Below are positions 34,571 through 45,278 of a stretch of DNA of 64,000 nt, piece by piece (the stretch's first letter is position 1; the number at the start of each line of letters is the position of its first letter). The notes beneath the pieces are model-generated. The model searched no databases and had not been told where the DNA came from. It saw nothing but the letters and a program-made list of their open reading frames with translations. Location of the stretch: NCBI GenBank assembly GCA_021296325.1, contig JAGWAR010000001.1:86479-150478 (forward strand), in the 5' to 3' direction. Source of the DNA: Alphaproteobacteria bacterium (lineage in GTDB: Bacteria; Pseudomonadota; Alphaproteobacteria; GCA-2746255). The position numbers and the translations under genes were made by a program.

Positions 34571-35065
34571 TTAAGTCAGCAGACGAAGCTGTTCGTCGGT
34601 CAAATCGCCGGGCACGATCGTGATTGGCACCCGAATCTTGCCCGCCAGCTTGTTCACCAGATGGTTGATCAGCGGTCCCGGCCCCTCCGGTCCGGAGGCG
34701 GCGGCGAGCACAAGGATGGAGATGCTGGGCTCCTCCTCGAGGACCTTGACCAGCTCTTCGCTGCGCACCCCTTCCCGCACGAACAGCACCGGCATCTTGC
34801 CGGTCAGCTTGTTCACCTCTTCCGAAAACTGCTTGAGATGTTCCTCCGCCTCGGCACGGGCTTCGTCGCGCATGAGTTCGCCCACCGTCATCCAATGCTG
34901 AAAGTCGGCCGGCTCGAGCACGTAAAGAAGCGAGACGTAACCGCCCGTGCTGTGGGCGCGGTAACAGGCAAAACGGAGCGCCGTGTGCATCTCTTTCGTA
35001 GGGTCGACGACGACAAGAAAACAGCGACCGGACGATTCCTTTGCGCTTTCCTTTCGTTGCGACAT
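34571..35065 (-). CDS. Universal stress protein (UspA family)
   Basis: A 164-residue cytoplasmic protein with the Usp fold: CFLVVVDPTKEMHTALRFACYRA at the N-terminus, SLLYVLEPADF, and a C-terminal LVLAAASGPEGPGPLINHLVNKL leading to IRVPITIVPG. The last block keeps the G-X2-G-X9-G(S/T)-like ATP site only loosely (GPEGPGP), so nucleotide binding is doubtful. It sits between nfu and a TIGR02186/TauE exporter pair, all on the minus strand. Function unknown beyond stress association. Confidence 0.88.
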   Translation of the reverse strand: MSQRKESAKESSGRCFLVVVDPTKEMHTALRFACYRAHSTGGYVSLLYVLEPADFQHWMTVGELMRDEARAEAEEHLKQFSEEVNKLTGKMPVLFVREGVRSEELVKVLEEEPSISILVLAAASGPEGPGPLINHLVNKLAGKIRVPITIVPGDLTDEQLRLLT

Positions 35066-35099
35066 GCGACCTCGTAACCATGAAATGGGGGAAAGGGGG

Positions 35100-35846
35100 T
35101 CAAACCCGGCGGAAGAAGACCCCGGCCAACCATCCTGCCACTAAGGCGAGGAAAATAGCAACGATCCCATATTGCGCCGCATGGGCATGGGCAAAATTGA
35201 AGATGGCCGCCTCGACGCCGGTCTTCTGCACAATGAGCGGCGTCGTCTGGACGCTGACCACCTGTTTCTCCCGCACCAGCAGCACCTTGACGGTGTAGAT
35301 GCCGACCGGCACCGTCGCCGGAAAGTAAAGGCGGGTCTGAAAGAGGCTGTTGCTCATGAAGGCGATCTCGCCGGGCGCCATGCCGTAAAGTTGCTGGGTC
35401 TGCTTCCTGCGGATCAGGGCTTTGCGGAAAAGATCGGCCGCTTCCTTCGTCGATTCCGTTGTCGTTGCCAGCCGCAGATTTTCCGCGCCGATTTCGTTAC
35501 GCACGCGCATTTCGTGGGGCACGATCTCGGCGATTGGCCGGTTCGAAGCGGCGGTGTAGTAGGCCGGCACGTCCTTGAAATGCATGCGGTTCCGATTCAT
35601 CCAGATGCCAGCAACCGATTCCTTTTGCCGCACGATCAGGTTCTGAGCGGGCCCTCGAACGATGACGACGATGTCTCCGGCCCCTTCCGTCGCCCCGAAG
35701 AGCAGAACCTCGGCCCCGGTGAACCCGGTCGTTATCTCAATCAAATGATCCGAAAGGTCCGCCACCAGCGGTTCCGCCCGAACCGGGAACGCGCCAAGCC
35801 AGAGCAGGGTGAGGGCAGCTAGGAAAGGAAGACGCGCCCGGTTCAT
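35100..35846 (-). CDS. TIGR02186 family protein (exported, TauE/SafE-associated)
   Basis: A 248-residue protein with signal peptide (MNRARLPFLAALTLLWLGAFPVRA) and a C-terminal membrane helix (YGIVAIFLALVAGWLAGVFF) ending FRRV, so the body faces the periplasm. Family hallmarks are LIEITTGFTGAEVLLFGAT, VVIVRGPAQNLIVRQKESVAGIWMNR and LYFPATVPVGIYTVKVLLV. Function is unknown. ATG 35846 overlaps the exporter stop (ATGA), so the two are translated together and probably form one complex. A much longer frame upstream runs antisense-free through the exporter gene but is not real. Confidence 0.88.
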   Translation of the reverse strand: MNRARLPFLAALTLLWLGAFPVRAEPLVADLSDHLIEITTGFTGAEVLLFGATEGAGDIVVIVRGPAQNLIVRQKESVAGIWMNRNRMHFKDVPAYYTAASNRPIAEIVPHEMRVRNEIGAENLRLATTTESTKEAADLFRKALIRRKQTQQLYGMAPGEIAFMSNSLFQTRLYFPATVPVGIYTVKVLLVREKQVVSVQTTPLIVQKTGVEAAIFNFAHAHAAQYGIVAIFLALVAGWLAGVFFRRV

Positions 35847-36760
35847 GGCTGCACCAGGCTCAAGGAAAAGACGTCTGCCGGCGTCGCCACCAATTCCCAC
35901 AGCATCCGCGCACAAACGAGAAGAACCAGCAAGGCAAGCAGACTTCTTAATTCGTCTCCCTGCAGCTTGCCGCCGAAGCGCGTGCCAAGCTGGGCACCGA
36001 CGACGCCGCCGACCAGAAGCAGAAGCGCCAGCAGAATATCCACCGTCTGGTTGTGCAGCGCCTGTAGGAACGTCACGTTCGCCGTGACGAAGATGATCTG
36101 GAAAAGCGAGGTGCCGACGACAACGGCGGTCGGCATGCCGATGAGGTAGATCATGACGGGAATCAGGATGAACCCGCCACCGACGCCCATGATGGCGGCA
36201 AGCACGCCGACGAAGAAGCCGGCGCCCAGCGGCAGCAGCGCGCTGATATAGAGTTTCGAGCGGTGAAACCGCATCTTGAAGGGAAGCCCGTGCACCCAGA
36301 GATGCTGATGCAGCTTGCGCCGCGTCGAAGCCTGCCGTCTGCGGCGAAGAACGGCGCGCGCGCTTTCCGCAAACATGAGGCTGCCGATCACGCCCAGGAA
36401 AATGACGTAGGAGATGGCGATGACGAGGTCGATCTGACCCAGGCTGCGAAGGTAGGAAAACAACCACACGCCGACGGTGGAACCGAGCAGGCCGCCGGCG
36501 ACAAGCACGATTCCCATTTTTATATCGATGTTCTTGCGCTGCCAGTGGGCCAGCGCGCCGGAAACCGAGGCGGCGACGATCTGGTTCGCCTCCGTGGCCA
36601 CGGCCACCGCCGGTGGAATGCCGATGAAAATGAGGAACGGCGCCATCAAAAAGCCACCGCCAACGCCAAACAGGCCCGAAAGGAACCCGACAAGCCCCCC
36701 AAGCCCTAAAAGAAGAAAGGCGTCTACCGAAATTTCGGCAATGGGGAGATAAATCTGCAT
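35843..36760 (-). CDS. TauE/SafE (TSUP) family exporter
   Basis: A 305-residue membrane protein with about eight helices and the twofold repeat of the family: GLGGLVGFLSGLFGVGGGFLMAP near residue 18 and VGVLAAIMGVGGGFILIP near 182. TSUP proteins move sulfite, sulfoacetate, taurine-derived or other small organic anions; substrate cannot be set here. A cytoplasmic basic loop (RRRRQASTRRKLHQH) separates the halves. Coupled to the TIGR02186 protein. Starts at ATG 36760. Confidence 0.92.
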   Translation of the reverse strand: MQIYLPIAEISVDAFLLLGLGGLVGFLSGLFGVGGGFLMAPFLIFIGIPPAVAVATEANQIVAASVSGALAHWQRKNIDIKMGIVLVAGGLLGSTVGVWLFSYLRSLGQIDLVIAISYVIFLGVIGSLMFAESARAVLRRRRQASTRRKLHQHLWVHGLPFKMRFHRSKLYISALLPLGAGFFVGVLAAIMGVGGGFILIPVMIYLIGMPTAVVVGTSLFQIIFVTANVTFLQALHNQTVDILLALLLLVGGVVGAQLGTRFGGKLQGDELRSLLALLVLLVCARMLWELVATPADVFSLSLVQP

Positions 36761-36868
36761 GTGGCCTGCATGTTTCGGCCGCCTGGACCGATACGCAGAG
36801 ATAGGCCGAGCGCCACCGCAAGGGCAAGCCTAAATCGCAGATTCGTCAGGAGAAAACGTAACGGCCCG

Positions 36869-37870
36869 TCATTCGCAGCGCAGCAATCCCATGAGGTCGC
36901 GAATCTCGGCCAGGTGCTTCTCGGCGATTGCCGAGGCGCGTTCCGCCCCTTCCTTGAGGACCCCGTCCACCGTCGCGGTGTCCCGCTTCAGCTCCGTCAT
37001 CGCCTCGCCGATCGGCCCCAATGCCTCGACGGCAAGCTCGGTCAGCGCTTCCTTGAAGGCCGAAAACTGGGCGCCGGCGAAGCGGTCCAGCACTGCCTTG
37101 CGGTCGGTCCCGGCCAGCGCTGCATAGATGCCAACGAGATTCGCCGCCTCGGGCCTGCCTTCGAGGCCCTTCACGCTCTCCGGCAGAGGGTCGGCGTCCG
37201 TTTTCGCCTTGCGGACCTTGCGGGCAATCGTGTCGCGGTCGTCCGTGAGGTTGATCCGGGAATTGTCGGAAGAATCGGACTTGCTCATCTTTGCGGTGCC
37301 GTCGCGCAGACTCATGACCCGTGTCGCCTCGCCGAAGATCTGCGGCTCCGGCAGGGGAAAATACTCAACCCCGTACTGGCGGTTGAAGGCGCCGGCGATG
37401 TCGCGGCAAAGCTCGAGATGCTGTTTCTGGTCTTCGCCGACCGGCACGTGAGTCGCCTTGTAGAGCAACACGTCCGCCGCCATCAGCACCGGATAGGCAT
37501 AGAGCCCGAGTCCCGCCTTCTCCTGATGCTTGCCGGCCTTGTCCTTGAACTGGGTCATCCGGTTGAGCCAGCCGAGCGGCGTGAGACACCCCAGCAGCCA
37601 GGCCAGCTCGCTATGCCCGGCCACCGCGCTTTGGTTGAAGATGATGCCGTTTTTGGCGTCGATCCCGGAGGCGAGGAAGGCGGCCGTCACTTCCCGGGTG
37701 TGCGCGGTAAGGGCGGCGGAATCCTGGGGGACCGTCAGCGCGTGCAGGTCGACGATGCAGTAAATGCACTCGAAACGCTCCTGCAGGCCAACCCAGTTCT
37801 TGAGCGCGCCCAGGTAATTTCCAAGGTGCAGATTCCCGGTCGGCTGCACGCCGGAGAAGATGCGTTCCAT
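36869..37870 (-). CDS. trpS: Tryptophanyl-tRNA synthetase
   Basis: Charges tRNA-Trp. The 333-residue class I synthetase has the HIGH-type motif [14 protein letters not shown] and the KMSKS motif [15 protein letters not shown], with the family feature [18 protein letters not shown]. Length is standard. ATG 37870 begins [12 protein letters not shown]. It follows murJ by 45 bases on the minus strand; murJ-trpS adjacency is common in alphaproteobacteria. Confidence 0.98.
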   Translation of the reverse strand: MERIFSGVQPTGNLHLGNYLGALKNWVGLQERFECIYCIVDLHALTVPQDSAALTAHTREVTAAFLASGIDAKNGIIFNQSAVAGHSELAWLLGCLTPLGWLNRMTQFKDKAGKHQEKAGLGLYAYPVLMAADVLLYKATHVPVGEDQKQHLELCRDIAGAFNRQYGVEYFPLPEPQIFGEATRVMSLRDGTAKMSKSDSSDNSRINLTDDRDTIARKVRKAKTDADPLPESVKGLEGRPEAANLVGIYAALAGTDRKAVLDRFAGAQFSAFKEALTELAVEALGPIGEAMTELKRDTATVDGVLKEGAERASAIAEKHLAEIRDLMGLLRCE

Positions 37871-37915
37871 GTCTTAAACCCCCGCGGAGCCCTTTCGGGC
37901 GGGCGAAGTCTCCCC

Positions 37916-39481
37916 TCAAGCCTCCGCCTGGTCAAGCGTACTTTTCCTGAAAAGCGTACGCAGATCTTCCTTTTTGAACGCACCGAGAAGATGCGCGAAG
38001 AAAAGGTAGGTCACGCCACCACCGGCGACGAGCAACAGCATGACAAGCCCGCGTTCGACCGTGCTGCCCATCAATGGCGCCTCCAGCAGCCCTGCCACCC
38101 AAAACGCCAGCCCCCCCATGGCAAGAGCGGCCAGCATCATGCGCGGCAGGCGTTTTTTCAGCCGGTCGTCCGGGACGAGATCGCGCCGCCGCCACAACCC
38201 GATCGCCAGCAGGCTGGCGTTGAACCAGGAAGCAATCGCCGTGGCGAGCGCGATGCCCACCTGAGCGAAGGGAATCATCATGGCAACGCTGAAGACGATG
38301 TTGATCACGACGGCAATGCCGGCGATTTTCACCGGCGTCGTCGTATTCTCCCGGGCGAAGAAGCCGGGCGCCAGCACCTTGACCAACACGTAGGCCGGCA
38401 GCCCCACCGTATAGGCCATCAGCGTCAGGGCCGAGGCTTCGGTCTCGGCGGCGCCAAAGGCACCGCGTTCGAACAGCACGCGGATGATCGGCTCGCTCAG
38501 GAGGAAAAGCGCCACCGCCGCCGGCAGGGTCAGGAAAAGGGTGACCTCAATCGCCCGGTTCTGGCTGGCGTTCGCGGCCACTGCGTCACCGCCGCGAATC
38601 TGGCGGGAAAGCAGCGGTAAGAGCGCCGTGCCGACGGCGATGCCAACGACGCCCAAGGGCAATTGGTTCAACCGATCCGCGTAGTAAAGGTAGGAAATCG
38701 CCCCCGTCGGCAGCAACGAGGCAAGGATGATGTCGACGAAGAGATTGATCTGCACAATCCCGGCCCCGACCGCACCGGGCGCCAGCAGGCTCAGGAAACG
38801 CTTTACGTCCGGCGTTAATCGCGGCCGGCGCAGGCGCAGTGGAAAGTGAGTCCGTTTCAGCGCCACCACCAGCCACAGAAATTGCCCGAGACCGGCGATC
38901 GTCACCCCGATCGCCAGCGCGTGCCCGGGCGTTGCCGTGAAATTCACAAGAATCAGCAGGCTTCCGATCAGGGTGAGGTTAAGCAGGATCGGTGTCGCCG
39001 CCACGGCCGCAAACCGGCCGAGCGAATTCAACACGCCGCCCATCAGCGAGACGAGCGAGATGAACAAAAGATACGGGAAGGTAATTCGCGTGAACTGGGT
39101 GGCAAAATCGTAGCGCTCGGGATCGTCCACGAAACCGGGCGCAAGCACATACAAAAGCCACGGCATCGCAATCTCCGCCAGCGCGACGAAGATGGCAAGG
39201 GCAACGAAAAGTACGGCAAGCACTTCTTCTCCGAAACGCTGCGCCGCGTCCTTGCCTTCCTTTTCGAGGAAACCGGCGAACATCGGAACGAAGGCGGCGT
39301 TGAAGGCGCCTTCGGCAAAAAGGCGGCGGAAGAAGTTGGGCAGCTTGAACGCGACGAAGAAGGCGTCGGCGATGGCGCCGGCACCCAGGATCGCGGCAAG
39401 CAGAATGTCCCGGATAAAACCAAGCAGCCGGCTGGTCAGCGTGTAGCCGCCAACGGTAGCGATCGATCGAAGAAGTGCCAT
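37916..39481 (-). CDS. murJ: Lipid II flippase MurJ
   Basis: Flips lipid II across the inner membrane for peptidoglycan synthesis. The 521-residue protein has about 14 membrane helices, beginning MALLRSIATVGGYTLTSRLLGFIRDILLAAILG with the conserved T.(S)R..GF.RD motif, then ADAFFVAFKLPNFFRRLFAEGAFNAAFVPMF, the MurJ signature. ATG 39481 is the family start. Located between glnD and trpS; glnD-murJ-trpS is a familiar alphaproteobacterial order. Confidence 0.97.
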   Translation of the reverse strand: MALLRSIATVGGYTLTSRLLGFIRDILLAAILGAGAIADAFFVAFKLPNFFRRLFAEGAFNAAFVPMFAGFLEKEGKDAAQRFGEEVLAVLFVALAIFVALAEIAMPWLLYVLAPGFVDDPERYDFATQFTRITFPYLLFISLVSLMGGVLNSLGRFAAVAATPILLNLTLIGSLLILVNFTATPGHALAIGVTIAGLGQFLWLVVALKRTHFPLRLRRPRLTPDVKRFLSLLAPGAVGAGIVQINLFVDIILASLLPTGAISYLYYADRLNQLPLGVVGIAVGTALLPLLSRQIRGGDAVAANASQNRAIEVTLFLTLPAAVALFLLSEPIIRVLFERGAFGAAETEASALTLMAYTVGLPAYVLVKVLAPGFFARENTTTPVKIAGIAVVINIVFSVAMMIPFAQVGIALATAIASWFNASLLAIGLWRRRDLVPDDRLKKRLPRMMLAALAMGGLAFWVAGLLEAPLMGSTVERGLVMLLLVAGGGVTYLFFAHLLGAFKKEDLRTLFRKSTLDQAEA

Positions 39482-39534
39482 AGCCTTGATATGTATCGGA
39501 TTTTCCGACCAGTGGAAAGGCGAAGCACCGGCGC

Positions 39535-42291
39535 CTATTCCCCGGCGGCGGCCCGCGCAGGCGGCGGCAGACTTTCCTGTCCCTCAACGGCGTCGAGCAG
39601 GCGTTCCTTGATCTCTTTCAGCTTCGCCCCGTGCTCGATCTTCATGCCGAAAATATCCTTTACATAGAAGACGTCGACGGCGCGTTCGCCATAGGTTGTG
39701 ATGTGGGCGCTGCCAATCTGCAGATGAAGGCTGCTCAGCGCGCGCGTGACATCGTAGAGAAAGCCGGGACGGTCGCGGCCGTTCACCTCGACGACCGTGA
39801 AATTGTGGCTGGCCTTGTTGTCGATGAGCACGCGCGGCGCGACCGTAAAGACCTGGGTGCGGCTTGGCAGGCCCGCATGCCGGGCAAGTTCCTGAACGGG
39901 AAGAATTTCGCCGGCCAGGGTCTCCCGAATCAGCCGGGTCAGCGTTTCGGTCAGCTTCGGCTTGTCGAACGCCTTGCCGCCAATGGATTGCAGCCAGAAC
40001 GTATCGAGCGCCATGCCGTTCTTCATCGTGAAGATTTTAGCGTCCACGATGTTGGCGCCCGCCACCGAAAGTGCGCCGGCCAGCCGCGAGAAAAGACCGG
40101 GATGATCGGCCGTGTAAATCGTCACCTCGGTCACGTCGCGTGCCGCGTCCACGTGGGTCTGGACGGAAAGCGGGGTGGCGTTTTTGTCGGCGTCGTACAT
40201 GAGCCGCGCCTGACGCGTCAGCGTCTCGGCCGGATAGGCCAACCAATAGGCCGCGAAACCGCGATTGCAAAACGCATCGAAATTTTCGTCCGTCCAATCC
40301 GTGAGCTGGGTCCGCAAATCCTTGAGCGCGGCGCCGACGCGCGCCTCCGTCACCTGGGTCATCAAGCCGCCGGACATGACTTCCTCGGCCCGGAAATAAA
40401 GCGCGCGCAGCAACGATGCCTTCCACGCGTTCCAGACGTCGGGACCGACGGCGCGGATGTCGGCGACGGTAAGCAGAAGCAGCAACCGTAACCGTTCCGG
40501 CGACTGCACGATGTCAACGAAGGCCTTGATCGCTTCCGGGTCGTTCGTGTCCCGCTGGAAGGCGGTGCCGCTCATCAGAAGGTGGTAGCGGACGAGCCAG
40601 ACGACGGTTTCCGTTTCCTCTTCCGACAGGTGCAGCCGCCGGCAGACGCGGTCGGCGATTTCGGACCCGACGATGGAGTGGTCCCCCGGCCGGCCCTTGG
40701 CAATGTCATGAAGAAGCACGGCAAGGTAAAGGACGCGCCGGGAAAGCACCTTGTCCACGATTTCGGAGGAAAGGGGCATCGCTTCCAGGTAACGGCCCTG
40801 CTCGATTCCGTGCAGCGTGCCGACCGCGAAGATGGAATGCTCGTCCACCGTGTGCACGTGGTACATGTTGTATTGCATCTGGGCAACGATTCGCCCGAAC
40901 TCCGGAAGCAGACGGCCAAGCACGCCGGCTTCGTTCATGCGCCGAAGGGCGCGTTCGGGGTCTTTCTTCGACGTCAGGATTTCCAGGAAAAGGCGCGAGG
41001 CCTCCTCGCTTTCCCGCATGGCGTGATCGATCCGCTTCAGGTTCTGGGTGATCAGGCGAAGCGCGTATGGGTGCACGTCGAGCTCTTTTTCCTGGGCGAC
41101 GTGGAAAAGCTTGATCATGCAAAGCGGGTCCTTCGCGAAGGCGTCTTCCCTTTCGACGTTGATCCGATTGCCTTCAATGACGAATTCGCCGATGCGCGCC
41201 GGCGATACCCAGGGAAACCGAAAACGCGGGCGGCGTTTTTGCTGGGTTTCCAGATAGGCGCAAAAAATTCGCGTCAGATCGCCGACGTCCTTCGCCACCA
41301 GAAAGTAATGCTTCATGAAGCGTTCGACGCCGCGCACATGTCCCCGGTCGATATAGCCCATCCGGCGGCTGATCTCGGGCTGGACATCGAAGGTGAGGCG
41401 TTCCTCGGCGCGGCCGGCGAGGTAGTGCAGATGATACCGAACGTTCCAGAAAAACCGTAACGCGCGATCGAAACGGGTCGCCTCGTGCGCCGTCAACACG
41501 CCAAGCGGCACCAAGGCATCCGGATCGTCGATCTGATAAACGGCCTTGGCAATCCAGAACAGCGTGTGCAGGTCGCGCAGGCCGCCCTTGCCGTCCTTGA
41601 TGTTCGGCTCCAGCACGTAACGCGAATCGCCAAGGCGGCGGTGACGCGCATCGCGCTCGGCAAGTTTTGCGTCGACGAATTCCGTCGTCGCGGCCGCCAG
41701 CACGTCCTGCAAAAAACGCCCGCGCATTTTCTCGTAAAGCGCCTCGTCACCGGCGATGAAACGGGATTCGAGAATGGCCGTGCGGATTGTCATGTCCGCC
41801 TTTGCAAGACGGATGCAATCGTCGGAAGAGCGCACGGCGTGCCCGACCTTTAAGCCCAGATCCCAGAGCACGTAGAGCATGTATTCGACGACCTGCTCGC
41901 CGAAGGGGGTCTGCTTGTAGGGCAGCACGAACAGCAAATCGAGATCGGATTGGGGCGCGAGCTCGCCGCGCCCATAGCCACCGACGGCGACGATGGCGAG
42001 GTGTTCGGCCGCCGTCGGATTCGAGGCCCGGAACAGCCGGCCCGTCGTGAAGCGATAGAGGGCCTCGAGCAGCACGTCGAGACCCTGGCTGGCCGCCCGG
42101 GCGATGTCGAAGCCGTTCGTGCCGGATTCGAAGCGGCCCCGCAGTTCGGCGTGCATGTCCCCGAGCCGGCCCCGCAATTCGGCAAGCAGGCGGGGACGCA
42201 GCCGCTCGGGGCTTGCGTCTTCTTCATAGAGCGCCTCGAAGGCCGCCTCCAGGGCGGCCGCGCTCAGGACCGGTTCAACCGTCTTTTCCAT
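39535..42291 (-). CDS. glnD: [Protein-PII] uridylyltransferase/uridylyl-removing enzyme
   Basis: Senses glutamine and adds or removes UMP on PII proteins, controlling nitrogen assimilation. The 918-residue protein contains the nucleotidyltransferase motif VGGYGRGELAPQSDLDLLFV (about residue 100), the PII-UTase linker domain, an HD hydrolase domain with VLLHDIAKGRPGDHS, and two C-terminal ACT domains (ITVY-like YTADHPGLFSRLAGALSV and NGRDRPGFLYDVTRALSS). ATG 42291. Upstream is mutS (74-base gap), downstream murJ. Confidence 0.97.
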   Translation of the reverse strand: MEKTVEPVLSAAALEAAFEALYEEDASPERLRPRLLAELRGRLGDMHAELRGRFESGTNGFDIARAASQGLDVLLEALYRFTTGRLFRASNPTAAEHLAIVAVGGYGRGELAPQSDLDLLFVLPYKQTPFGEQVVEYMLYVLWDLGLKVGHAVRSSDDCIRLAKADMTIRTAILESRFIAGDEALYEKMRGRFLQDVLAAATTEFVDAKLAERDARHRRLGDSRYVLEPNIKDGKGGLRDLHTLFWIAKAVYQIDDPDALVPLGVLTAHEATRFDRALRFFWNVRYHLHYLAGRAEERLTFDVQPEISRRMGYIDRGHVRGVERFMKHYFLVAKDVGDLTRIFCAYLETQQKRRPRFRFPWVSPARIGEFVIEGNRINVEREDAFAKDPLCMIKLFHVAQEKELDVHPYALRLITQNLKRIDHAMRESEEASRLFLEILTSKKDPERALRRMNEAGVLGRLLPEFGRIVAQMQYNMYHVHTVDEHSIFAVGTLHGIEQGRYLEAMPLSSEIVDKVLSRRVLYLAVLLHDIAKGRPGDHSIVGSEIADRVCRRLHLSEEETETVVWLVRYHLLMSGTAFQRDTNDPEAIKAFVDIVQSPERLRLLLLLTVADIRAVGPDVWNAWKASLLRALYFRAEEVMSGGLMTQVTEARVGAALKDLRTQLTDWTDENFDAFCNRGFAAYWLAYPAETLTRQARLMYDADKNATPLSVQTHVDAARDVTEVTIYTADHPGLFSRLAGALSVAGANIVDAKIFTMKNGMALDTFWLQSIGGKAFDKPKLTETLTRLIRETLAGEILPVQELARHAGLPSRTQVFTVAPRVLIDNKASHNFTVVEVNGRDRPGFLYDVTRALSSLHLQIGSAHITTYGERAVDVFYVKDIFGMKIEHGAKLKEIKERLLDAVEGQESLPPPARAAAGE

Positions 42292-42364
42292 ATGTCGCTT
42301 CCACGGAGCCTTGCGGACACGGGCTGAAAATGCCCCGTCCTCTTTAAGATAGGTAGGAAACGTC

Positions 42365-45007
42365 CTATTCGTCGAGCGCCGCCTTCAGGCGGTAAAGCAG
42401 CTCCAACGCCGCCTTCGGGCTCAGCTCGTCGGGGCGCACGTCCCGAAGCAGCGTTTCGACGGGCGAGGGTGGCGCGGGTACCGCCGCCGGTTCCTCGGCC
42501 CGAAACAACGGCAGGTCGTCAGCCAGCCGGGTGAGCGCGCTTTTCCCCTCACCCGCCTCGAGGGTCTTGAGAATTTCCTCGGCGCGTCCAACGACCGCCG
42601 CCGGCAGACCGGCCAGCCGGCCCACATGGATGCCGTAGGAACGGTCCGCCGCCCCGGCGCCCACTTCGTGCAGGAAAATGACGTCGTCCTGCCACTCCTT
42701 GATGCGCATCGTATGGCAGGAAAGGTTTTCGAGCTTCGCGGCAAGGCCGGTGAGTTCGTGGTAGTGGGTGGCAAAGAGCGTGCGGGCGCCGTTCACCTCG
42801 TGCAGATGCTCGATCGCCGCCCAGGCGATCGAAAGCCCGTCATAGGTCGCCGTGCCGCGGCCGATCTCATCCAGAATGACCAGGGAACGCGGCCCCGCCT
42901 GATGCAGGATCGCCGCCGTTTCGACCATTTCGACCATGAAGGTCGATCGCCCCCGCGCCAGGTCGTCGGCGGCGCCCACCCGGCTGAACAGCTGGTCGAC
43001 GATGCCAAGACGCGCCGAGCGCGCCGGCACGAAGGCGCCCATCTGGGCAAGCACAACGATCAACGCGTTCTGACGCAGAAAGGTGCTCTTGCCCGCCATG
43101 TTGGGCCCGGTGACCAGCCACAGGCGCTGACCTTCGCCAAGGTTGCAGTCGTTTTCGACGAAGGCGGCCTCGTGATCGCGCTCCAGCGCACGCTCGACGA
43201 CCGGATGGCGGCCGCCCACGACGTCGAAGGCAAGGCCTTCCTCGATCGCCGGGCGCACGTAGCGGCATTGCACGGCAAGCTCGCCGAGCGCGGCGGCGAC
43301 GTCGCATTCGGCCATGGCAGCGGCGGCGGCGGCGATGGCTTCGGCGCGATCGGCCACCTTGGCGACGAGGACATCGAACAGCGCGTTTTCCAGCGCCAGC
43401 GCCCGGTCGGCGGCCTGGCGGATGCGGCCTTCAAGCTCGGAAAGCTCGACCGTCGTGAAACGGGCGGCGTTCGCCATCGTCTGGCGATGCAGAAAGCCGC
43501 TTTCCGGCGCCGTCAGCTTTGCCGCATGGGCCGCCGTCACTTCGATGTAGTAGCCCAGCAAATTGTTGTGGCGGATTTTCAGGGAACCGATTCCGGTTTC
43601 CTTGCCGTAACGGGCCTCGAGGCCGGCGATGAGACGGCGGCTTTCGTCGCGCAGCACGAGCGTCTCGTCGAGTTCCGGCGAATAGCCGGGCGCGATGAAG
43701 CCGCCCTCGCGGACGATGGTGGGCAGCTCCGGCTGCAAGGCCCGCTCAAGCTCGTCCACGAGATCGCCGTGGGAACCAAGGGCGGCCAGCTGATCGGCCA
43801 GGCCGTCCGGCAGCAGGCTTTCGCCGGAAAGGACGTCACGCAGATCCTGGGTAAGCGCCAGCGCATCGCGCACGCCGGCCAGGTCCCTGGGGCTGCCGCG
43901 GCCAAGCGTCAGCCGGGAAAGGGCGCGTTCGAGATCGGGGGAACGCTTGAGAGCCTCGCGCAGGCGTTCGCGGCTTGCCGGAGTTTCGAAAAAGAACTGC
44001 ACCATGTCGAGACGGCGCTCGATCGCCGCAACCCCGGTCAAGGGCGAGGCCAGGCGGACGGCAAGCAGACGGGCGCCGGCCCCCGTCACCGTCCGGTCGA
44101 TCGCATCCAGCAGCGAACCTTTGCGGCCCCCCGCGAAGCTGCGGGCAAGTTCGAGGTTGCGCCGCGTCGCCGCGTCGATCTCGAGCACGGCGTTGACGCG
44201 AAGCCGCCGGGGCGGCGCCAGGCGCGGCAGGCGTCCCTTCTGGGTAAGTTCCACATAATCGATCAACGCGCCGCAGGCGGCCACCTCGGCCCGCGAAAAA
44301 TGACCGAACCCTTCCAGCGAACGCACGCCGAAGACGGCTTCCAGCCGGCGTTTCGCGCTTGTGCTGTCGAACCGCGCCGGGGGCAGCGGCGACAGCACGG
44401 CGGAGGAATCGCCGAGTACCGCGTTCATCTCGGGCCGGTCGAACAGGTGATCGGAAAGCAGCACCTCGCCCGGATCGATGCGGGCCAGCACGGCCGGCAG
44501 CCGCTTTTCCGTTATGGCCTGGACGTGAAAATCGCCCGTCGACATGTCGAGCCAGGCGACGGCCAACTCGTTTTCGGCTTCGGCCAGGGCGGCGAGGAAG
44601 TTGTGGTCCCGCGCATCGAGAAGCGTTTCTTCCGTGAGCGTGCCCTGGGTTACCAGCCGGATGACGTCCCGGCGGACCAGCGCCTTCGACCCCCGCTTTT
44701 TCGCCTCGGCCGGTTCCTCGACCTGCTCGCAGACGGCGACCTTGAAGCCTTTCCGGATCAGCCTGGAAAGGTAGGTGTCCGCCGCGTGGACGGGCACGCC
44801 GCACATCGGGATGTCGTCGCCCCGATGCTTGCCCCGTTTCGTCAGCGTGATGTCCAGTGCCGCCGCCGCCTGCACGGCGTCGTCGAAGAAAAGCTCGTAG
44901 AAATCGCCCATCCGGTAAAAAAGGAGGTAGTCCGGGTGGGCCTCCTTGATCGTCAGATACTGGGCGACCATCGGGGTCGCCGAAGGGATGGATTTCGATT
45001 GGGCCAT
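42365..45007 (-). CDS. mutS: DNA mismatch repair protein MutS
   Basis: Recognises base mismatches and starts repair with MutL. The 880-residue protein shows the mismatch-reading Phe-X-Glu in [14 protein letters not shown] (residue about 42), the clamp and lever domains, Walker [19 protein letters not shown], Walker [17 protein letters not shown], the [11 protein letters not shown] motif and the C-terminal tetramerisation tail [20 protein letters not shown] 45007 is taken as the start; the open frame extends to 45361 without similarity. Divergent from maeB. Confidence 0.97.
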   Translation of the reverse strand: MAQSKSIPSATPMVAQYLTIKEAHPDYLLFYRMGDFYELFFDDAVQAAAALDITLTKRGKHRGDDIPMCGVPVHAADTYLSRLIRKGFKVAVCEQVEEPAEAKKRGSKALVRRDVIRLVTQGTLTEETLLDARDHNFLAALAEAENELAVAWLDMSTGDFHVQAITEKRLPAVLARIDPGEVLLSDHLFDRPEMNAVLGDSSAVLSPLPPARFDSTSAKRRLEAVFGVRSLEGFGHFSRAEVAACGALIDYVELTQKGRLPRLAPPRRLRVNAVLEIDAATRRNLELARSFAGGRKGSLLDAIDRTVTGAGARLLAVRLASPLTGVAAIERRLDMVQFFFETPASRERLREALKRSPDLERALSRLTLGRGSPRDLAGVRDALALTQDLRDVLSGESLLPDGLADQLAALGSHGDLVDELERALQPELPTIVREGGFIAPGYSPELDETLVLRDESRRLIAGLEARYGKETGIGSLKIRHNNLLGYYIEVTAAHAAKLTAPESGFLHRQTMANAARFTTVELSELEGRIRQAADRALALENALFDVLVAKVADRAEAIAAAAAAMAECDVAAALGELAVQCRYVRPAIEEGLAFDVVGGRHPVVERALERDHEAAFVENDCNLGEGQRLWLVTGPNMAGKSTFLRQNALIVVLAQMGAFVPARSARLGIVDQLFSRVGAADDLARGRSTFMVEMVETAAILHQAGPRSLVILDEIGRGTATYDGLSIAWAAIEHLHEVNGARTLFATHYHELTGLAAKLENLSCHTMRIKEWQDDVIFLHEVGAGAADRSYGIHVGRLAGLPAAVVGRAEEILKTLEAGEGKSALTRLADDLPLFRAEEPAAVPAPPSPVETLLRDVRPDELSPKAALELLYRLKAALDE

Positions 45008-45187
45008 GGATGCAGGCGGCTTTCCCACTCCCACCGGTTGGGCAGGTTTCGCGCCGGAAACGGGTAGCGAAGACGCCAAATCTACCACATCCCCCAAGGC
45101 GCAGGCCACGCCGCCGCCGGCATTCGCAAGGCCCCGGTTTCGCACCGGAATTTCGCCGCCCCGCCGGCAGCGGCGCAGCGGTTGGCT

Positions 45188-45216
45188 TTGACGCCACCCG
45201 CCCACATCCCTACGAT
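45188..45216 (+). promoter_or_regulatory. Predicted maeB promoter
   Basis: TTGACG (45188-45193), 17-bp spacer, TACGAT (45211-45216), 62 bases before the maeB ATG, which itself has GAGGAAAG just upstream. This is the only clear signal in the 271-base mutS/maeB divergent gap (45008-45278), the longest gene-free stretch in the window; the rest is GC-rich with nothing recognised. Confidence 0.6.
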
Positions 45217-45278
45217 CACAAAAAACCCGCCGGACCAAAGCGAAAACGGCGGCACGGACAAAGGCCGTTTGAGGAAAG

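Noticed and set aside
35100-36827. 575-codon frame that would fuse TIGR02186 to an upstream extension
   Set aside because: The upstream part lies within the TauE/SafE gene in another frame; the signal peptide and ATGA overlap put the real start at 35846.
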